64,000 nt of DNA, from assembly GCF_020080835.1 (NCBI RefSeq), contig NC_058167.1, forward strand, positions 7,968,957 to 8,032,956, written 5' to 3'. Shown in pieces: positions 57,129 to 64,000 of the stretch. The translations under genes were made by a program, and so were the position numbers. Position 1 is the stretch's first letter; every line of letters starts with the position of its first letter. The notes beneath the pieces are model-generated. The model worked only from the letters and a program-made list of their open reading frames with translations, was not told the DNA's origin and searched no databases. Origin of the DNA: Cotesia glomerata. Lineage: Eukaryota > Arthropoda > Insecta > Hymenoptera > Braconidae.

Positions 57129-58424
57129 CTGAAAAAAAATATAATATAAATATAAATATTTCGTAAGGATATAAACAAAGTGTTATTTGCTAAATTAGAG
57201 TAAATTATTTATTTAATGCCAGAGAAATCATTCTTTAAGATCTGAATTTTAGATTCGGCGCGATACTTTGTGAGTGTACTTTAATTACTGGGAAATTAAC
57301 TCTATTGTTTTTATTGCACACATATATGAATGCACTGATTTATATTTGTCATTTATTTTATTTTTTTATTGCAAGCTTTAAAATTTTGCAATTTGAAAAA
57401 AAAATTTTGGGCTTTAAAAAATTTTTTTAACAAAAAATTGAATTTTTTTAAATTTTGATTTTTAAAATTTTTAAATTAAAATTGAATTGAAAATAATTAT
57501 TTAAAGTCCTGATTTTTTTTATTTTATTAAAATTTTTCATGCCCCAAAACAACTTTCCAGCTGAGTAACTTCTAAAAATAAAATCCTGGATAAAAACAAA
57601 ATTCTTAGACCATGAGGTTAAAAAAAAACACGTAATTCGTACGTTGATCCGATAACACTAAAATGGACTTCAAGGTGTCTTAAAAACATCCTGGTGAGTT
57701 GTCAAAGCGGTTAAGTGGAGGCGTAAACCCACCGGCGCGTATCAAGTCCCCTTAAAAAAGCATTGATTGTCTATCTAAAAAAAAAATAAAAAAAATAAAA
57801 ACTGAGAAAAAATAAAAAACAGGATTCCGTCAATACAAACAATTCAATATATTACACTAATTGACGTCTCCATACTCTCGATCTTGAGAATAAGTACAAG
57901 TATTATATGTGTATAGATGAACCGAGCCTTAGAACCGGCCTAAACTCATCCATACTCAGAAATAACAGCCGGTTCGTCGAGATCGGGTCTACTAATAGAA
58001 ATAAAACTAAAGCAGTTCAGAGTCAGTCCTATTATATTTATCTTCTGGGCAGTACAACTGAATTAAATTAATAAGACTTTACTTGTATTGATAGCGACTC
58101 ACAATCCAATATACAAGTACATACGTACATACTAAGTTTGTGATACAGCAATATTAAAAAAAATATTTTACTGATTTTAGTTAATTTTTTAATTTAATTA
58201 ACAGTAATTGCTTACAAAAATATGTAAAATATTATTGTTATTTAATAATATATGTAAAATCATTTTTTATCATTTGTAAAAAAATTAAAACATAAATATT
58301 GAAATAAGAAAATAATTTTTTTTGGCTTTTTTGCGAATTTTTGCGGTTTGATATTTTTAACTTATTATTGTTATTATTATTATCGAAAATTTAATAATAA
58401 TAATAACAATAATAATAATGACAA
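57129..58424. other. Non-coding stretch; intron or upstream region of RAB3GAP1
   Basis: No exon of RAB3GAP1 was recognised here although some are expected upstream of 57128. The part 57590-58150 is GC-richer and may be regulatory or transcribed. Confidence 0.4.
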
Positions 58425-59185
58425 AATTTTTTATTTTTGAATGAAAAAAACATTGATAAGTTTTAAAAGAGAATTAAAAGATTATATTAAACTATGTATA
58501 GATATTAGGGTGTGCCAAAATTCAACTTCCGTGATGGACCTCTCAAAATTGGAATTTTGAGTTCCGCTTTTAACAGGAGTTGTGTTTGAGCATTTCCTCA
58601 CATATTTTGAGCGTAAGGGATTTATTTGATTTTCATATAATTTTTTAACAGGAGTTTTGTTTGGCCAAATTTTGAAATTTTGAAATTTCAGCAAAAATGC
58701 CTAAACAAAACTTCTGTTAAAAAATTCTATGATAATCAAATAAATCCCTTGCGCTCAAAGTAGAAAATATCCAAACACAACTCCTTTTAAAACCGGAACT
58801 CAAAATTCCAATTATAAGAGGTCCATCACGAAAGTTGAATTTTGGCACACCCTAATAGATATGTAAGCTATTTATTGTTGATATGTACACTGATAAAAAA
58901 ATTGACTTGACTCAAGAGTCAAAATCTTGAACCAAGAATACCATTTTGAAGAAATTGTTCTTGATTTAAGTAAATTTTTCTTGTCTCAAGAATTTATTCT
59001 CTTAACTCAAAAAAATCATTTTCTTCAAAATAGTATTCTTGGTTCAAGATTTTGGCTCTTGAGTCAAGTTAATTTTTTTATCAATGTATATAAATGTATA
59101 ATTGATTGTAATATTTCTTTATGATTTTTTAATGTAGTAAAATTGCTAAATAAAACACATTATTATTATTAAATTAAAAAAATTT
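58425..59185. repeat. Left arm of a ~4.6-kb inverted repeat pair (two palindromes)
   Basis: The arm contains palindrome P (58505-58855; ends TTAGGGTGTGCC and GGCACACCCTAA) and palindrome Q (58888-59089; ends CACTGATAAAAAAATTGAC and the complement). The whole unit, including unique flanks, recurs in inverted orientation at 62260-63040. A 65-codon frame over palindrome Q appears in both arms with a single amino-acid change; it is a by-product of the repeat. Confidence 0.8.
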
Positions 59186-62100
59186 TTAATTTTCAATAAT
59201 AATAATACCGGTAATATTGGGTACCCTACTAGCTTACAACAAAGTGGAGTGCAAGATAGGCATAGCAGTACTGTAAGAGTCAGTATAGATCTTGTTGTTC
59301 CTCTAGACTACACTCAGTACGGGTTTTGCAGTACACTCAGCCACAACCTGGAGAACTTCCAGTTGTAATAAAAGTTAGAGTCCCTCCATAAGTATCCAGT
59401 CCCTCGTGTAGTGTAGAGGAGTGTATACTGAGACGGAGACCACGACTCCTTTTAATTTACAGTGACTCCGAAAGTCCCACCGTGTTTAGTCGCGGCTTTA
59501 CGGTCTCTCTGTCAAGAGTCTCAGCAGAACAGAAGGCAATACAACTCGAACTGTACCGTACGGGACCCGCCGATTTTACCCGGTCCCACAAACGGTTGCG
59601 ACAACTGGTCATGATACCGGTTAATTATTTCACTTTTAACTGTTTTTACCTATTTTTCCCGCGTAAATAATTAATTATTCATCAACAAGTGTCCAGTGGT
59701 TTTATTTTTTAAAACATTATTATTAATATTATTAATATTGTGACTGTGATGGATGCGTAATTGGAGATTAAGATTTATTAAAATGAGTAAGTACTCTCAA
59801 TCTTTCCGGGTTCATTTTATTTTATTTTTTTATAATAATAAAAATTAATTGCTGTTGTTATTATTGGTGAATTTATTGGCGGGCAGTCTAATAAATATAA
59901 AAGTTGGCTGTGTAACATTCCTGAATAAGTGCAGGCTTGCAGCGAGGCCGCGATATTCTAAGGGGTGAATGCACCTACGCGAAGATCGTCTTCGGATCGT
60001 TTTCACTGTACATCCGACCTTGAGGTTCCATACGAGCAATATAAATCTCAAGAACATTCAACTTGCACTTACGTTTAGCTATTACTATGACGTACCCACT
60101 TTTTACAATTTAATTAACCCGAGAATTTTTAAAAATCGGCACTCCGGAGCCGAATTCCTGCCTCGAGTTTTTTTCTTTTGCTAGAAATCACATAAATCAT
60201 CCTCAAGAAGTTTATTGATATTTTTATAATAAAAACACGCTCAGAAAATTTTTTTAAACAAATTTTTCATTAAAAAAAAATTTATCAGTTTATTTTTAAT
60301 AAATTTTTTTTCAAACACTCTTTATTATTTATTTTATTTGTTAAATTTTTTTTTAGAAAAATTATTAATTTTTCTGATCAATTGTAATTTTTTTTTTTTA
60401 TAAAAATCTATAAAAAATTTCTAAATAAAATTCAAATTTTTAAATAATTATTCATCAAAAAATTTTTTAATAAATTATTTATCAAGTGTTCACAAAATAT
60501 TTAATATATTAAAAAATTTTTCTATTAATATAAAAAAATCTTTTTTGTAAAAAATTTATTTCCAAAAAATTTATTTGATATCTTTTATATTTTTATCAAA
60601 ATATTAATTGAAAAATTAAAACGATATAAATCAAAAAGACGTTTTAATTTTAGTCAATTACATATTATTCGGCAGGTGGCGACCTTGAAGGTGGGTTGTT
60701 TCGGTTGGGGAACATTCAGAGACCATAGTGATCCGCTTGCACAGTGTTATAGTTATAGTTAACAAGTTGACTCGACATAAACTTAGCGTTATGCCTAGCG
60801 GACCGTAGCTAGATCATGTCTAAGATTTCGAGTTTATTTTATTTATATTTTATAATAGTTACAACCGTTTGCTTTTATTTCTTCTTTTTGTCGACTAGTT
60901 AAATAAATATATATAATTGCTGAAGAAAAAGAAACATTTGATGGGCTTGAGCAGAAGCCGAACGAAGTAACTTTTATATAAACTTCGAATTGCTAAAGAA
61001 AATATATATTGACAGAGGTTTTTTCCAGAAGTGAGTGGGTCAAGGATTTAATGTCAGTAATTATGAATTATTGAAAAAATTTAATTGAGATATTTGAGGG
61101 GAATAGGCGATTGCACTAGACCAGTTCAAGTAAAACCAAACGACCGGAACTCATTTCCGGACTTGCTTCTTGGCATCCGCCCTTCTTCTGCTCCGATAAT
61201 TGCATCGGCCAATCGCTAATTTTATTCTAACTCAATCCGATTTTATTTTATTTAGATTTCTTCTTTTTTAAATCAGATAAAATTTCTTGCGAAGAAAATT
61301 ATTTGATGAAAAAAAAAATTAGTTTAAAAGTTTTATTTAATAGAGAGATATTATTATTGTAACTGTTAAAATGTGAAGTGACATTGCATTTAAATTAATA
61401 AACAGAATAAGAAAAATAAGAAGAAGTAATAATTGTAAAAAGATGTGTTCTTCTGTACGATAAAGAAGAATATAATATATATTTTTTAACTATTACTTCT
61501 AATAGCAATTAAAACGGGTCGTTACTTCCTCTTCATTGTTTTTTCTTTCTCCCTTTTCTTAATTCTCCCATCGCTCGCTTTCTATTGTGTAATGATTTCT
61601 CGTGATCATAATAAAAATAGTGTGCGTTACGTGTGTAACAACCACCTGAGCAAAACGTAATGTTAGTTACATTCAGATACACTTGTAATTCAATTTGTTG
61701 TTTATTTCCAACTCTAAGAAGAATATTTCTCCAATTTTTTTATTTCAAGAATATTTCTTCTTTTTATTTGTCGCATGAATAATATATAAATATATTTGAT
61801 CCACTGTTTACTCAACGAGCGAATTTCTCCCGGCAATTCAACCAGAGAAAAGTGTCACACGACGTTATTGTCACAGATTTAATAATTATTATTATTTCAC
61901 CGCTACACGTGGGGCTTTTCGCGTGTTATTTTCTAAAAATGAAATGTTTACTTTTTTTTTTTAAATTGGAGAACAAGATTTGTTTCTAACCTTGTTGTTA
62001 CGCTTTCGGTACACCACAGACTCTAATTTTCTAATCTGTTACTCACGCACATTAATTTTTGCATTAATCGCCAATTAAAAAGTCAAATTTCTTTTTATTA

Positions 62101-62259
62101 AACCTTTTTCTTTTAGATTTATTCTACTTTTGCTATTTAGGACACTAATTATTATTTTTTCCAAAGATAAAGTTACTTTATTTATAAATAATAATTAATT
62201 AAAAATTATTAAAATTTTTTTAATAATAAGGAAATAAAATTTTATAGAAAATATAATAT
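59186..62259. other. Spacer between the inverted arms; possible 5' UTR exon on the plus strand
   Basis: The block 59220-59690 is GC-richer and reads like a non-coding first exon. It is followed by an ATG at 59783 and a strong donor, GTAAGT, at 59787, so a gene could start here and continue to the right, but no second exon was recognised. A second GC-richer patch lies at 60670-60830. The remainder is AT-rich. No transposase or other TE protein is visible. Confidence 0.3.
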
Positions 62260-63040
62260 TTTCAACAATTAATAATAATAATGTGTTTTATTTAGCAATT
62301 TTACTACATTAAAAAATCATAAAGAAATATTACAATCAATTATACATTTATATACATTGATAAAAAAATTAACTTGACTCAAGAGCCAAAATCTTGAACC
62401 AAGAATACCATTTTGAAGAAAATGATTTTTTTGAGTTAAGAGAATAAATTCTTGAGACAAGAAAAATTTACTTAAATCAAGAACAATTTCTTCAAAATGG
62501 TATTCTTGGTTCAAGATTTTGACTCTTGAGTCAAGTCAATTTTTTTATCAGTGTACATATCAACAATAAATAGCTTACATATCTATTAGGGTGTGCCAAA
62601 ATTCAACTTACGTGATGGACCTCTTAAAATTGGAATTTTGAGTTCCAGTTTTAAAAGGAGTTGTGTTTGGGGATTTCTTATTTTGAGCATAAGGGATTTA
62701 TATGATTATCATAGAATTTTTTAACAGGAGTTTTGTTTAGTCATTTTTGCTGAAATTTCAAAATTTCAAAATTTGGCCAAACAAAACTCCTGTTAAAAAA
62801 TTATATGAAAATCAAATAAATCCCTTACGCTCAAAATATGTGAGGAAATGCTCAAACACAACTCCTGTTAAAAGCGGAACTCAAAATTCCAATTTTGAGA
62901 GGTCCATCACGGAAGTTGAATTTTGACACACCCTAATATCTATACATAGTTTATTCAATCTTTTAATTCTCTTTTAAAGCTTATCAATATTTTTTCATTC
63001 AAAAATAAAGTTTTTTCAATATTATTATTATTATTATTAT
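62260..63040. repeat. Right arm of the inverted repeat pair
   Basis: Inverted copy of 58425-59185 with palindrome Q at 62354-62555 and palindrome P at 62586-62936, followed by an (ATT)n tract. Very close to the left arm in sequence. Confidence 0.8.
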
Positions 63041-64000
63041 TATTAGTAATTTAAAATTTGTAGTGATAATAATAATAAATAAAAAAATAATGTAAGGTGT
63101 CCTCAATAGCCTAACCTGGTGGCCCAAAAATAAAAATTATCTAAGACCTAATCCCGAAAAGAATGACCTCAACGGTGAATCCTCAACCTCGATCTCCAGT
63201 GGAACAGATTCCTCGACGAGAATGTACCTGCCGAAATAAACGGGCTCTCATCAAAAGTCACTCTACACGGGTGTTTACTTCTTCTCGAGACCTTTTATCT
63301 GGCTGGTCATCTCTGATCTCTCTCACCTGAGCCCGGCTCCTCTGTAAGCCCGTATAGTATTCGAGAAACCTGTTCCGATGACATTCCAATCATCTTGTAC
63401 CTAACCGGCGTTGCGGAATTTTTATCCAATACAAAAAATTGTGAAACCATTACACCTATCCTCTTATTCATTTATTTACTCATATTACCATCGTGTATTT
63501 TCATCTAAAATATATTTATCCTCTATTACAATCGTAATCATTATAATTACACCTTGTGTTTCTTGAATAATATAATAATGTAAATTATAAATTCAAATAA
63601 TGAAATTTAAAGTGTGTCGTAATAGGTAGAATCGTTTAGTTCCCTCATCGATAAATCAATCCCGATATGAAGAAAGTAATCGAACGTTATTAAAATGTCT
63701 TTGATATTGCGTAATATTGAGAATCATTTTCGTCATACTCATGAAGAAATTATCATTTATTCCAAGTAAAATGAAATGCCTAGTTAAAATAATTCTTTTT
63801 AACTACAACTGATTATTTGTGATTATTTAAAAAATTTAACAGTTAAGTTAAGTGCTTGTAATAATAACGAAAGTTATGTTGATTTCCGACATAACAGGGA
63901 GATGAAAAAATTTTATTGGTAGAAATTGTGATATTGCATCATCTCATGAATTAAAAGTAGTGACTGAACTAAACTATGTGACGATTAAAAAGCAAGTATT
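63041..64000. other. Right end of the window, no gene recognised
   Basis: The part 63110-63430 is GC-richer (for example CTAACCGGCGTTGCGG) but has no long frame; it may be UTR or regulatory DNA. The rest is AT-rich. Confidence 0.4.

Noticed and set aside
58927..59124. 65-codon frame duplicated at 62317-62514 as a conserved gene family
   Set aside because: It covers a palindrome that occurs in both inverted arms; identity follows from the DNA repeat.
59220..59790. Full gene start on the plus strand
   Set aside because: Only a GC-richer leader, an ATG and a donor were seen; without a second exon it is not called as a CDS.
1..64000. tRNA or rRNA genes
   Set aside because: Scanning both strands for the conserved B-box wording and paired acceptor stems gave no credible case.

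Overview
This is a nuclear segment of an animal genome, almost certainly an insect. It is very AT-rich, its genes are split by short introns with GT-AG borders, and it is crowded with small palindromic transposable elements. The proteins look insect-like. A parasitoid wasp (Hymenoptera) would fit the base composition and the gene families, but this is an inference and no species can be named from the sequence alone. All gene models below were built by hand from reading frames, splice signals and phase agreement.

Layout. Positions 1-20,300 are almost gene-free. They hold TE remnants (a pogo/Tigger-like remnant with nested insertions, three small MITEs and a Penelope-type hammerhead-like motif near 18.49 kb) and one convincing first coding exon on the minus strand (15186-14998) of an unidentified gene. 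From 20.4 to 51.6 kb the window is gene-dense: a mitochondrial mTERF-family gene (+), two tandem copies of a Rasp/HHAT-type MBOAT acyltransferase (-), two tandem copies of Mediator subunit MED15 (-), a third MED15-derived gene (-), and TANGO6 (+). The C-terminal half of RAB3GAP1 (-) follows at 57.1-53.9 kb. From 57.2 to 64 kb there is no clear coding sequence, only a pair of inverted ~0.77-kb repeats around a ~3-kb spacer.

The most notable object is the third MED15-like gene (47690-44044, -). Its first three exons copy the intron phases of the MED15 KIX-domain exons, including an identical 52-nt exon 3. The reading frame then continues without a break into a terminal exon whose protein resembles the coiled-coil plus RRM-like ORF1 protein of L1-type non-LTR retrotransposons. 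The 419-codon frame is intact, which suggests a new KIX::ORF1p fusion gene.

Other points of interest: a ~670-bp block of near-identity, intron included, at the 3' ends of the two MED15 copies (gene conversion); a MED15 intron present in one copy only and made mostly of a TTAA-flanked MITE; long inverted repeats of 1.85 kb, 1.1 kb and 0.6 kb that would form long hairpins when transcribed; three-level nested TEs in a MED15 intron; and a 574-bp repeat sitting at the centre of the same palindromic MITE at two separate loci.

Functional grouping: the genes do not form a pathway. They are housekeeping genes (mitochondrial expression, Hedgehog-ligand palmitoylation, Mediator, Golgi/RNA polymerase II assembly, Rab3/Rab18 regulation) in a neighbourhood where local tandem duplication and palindromic TEs have been very active.
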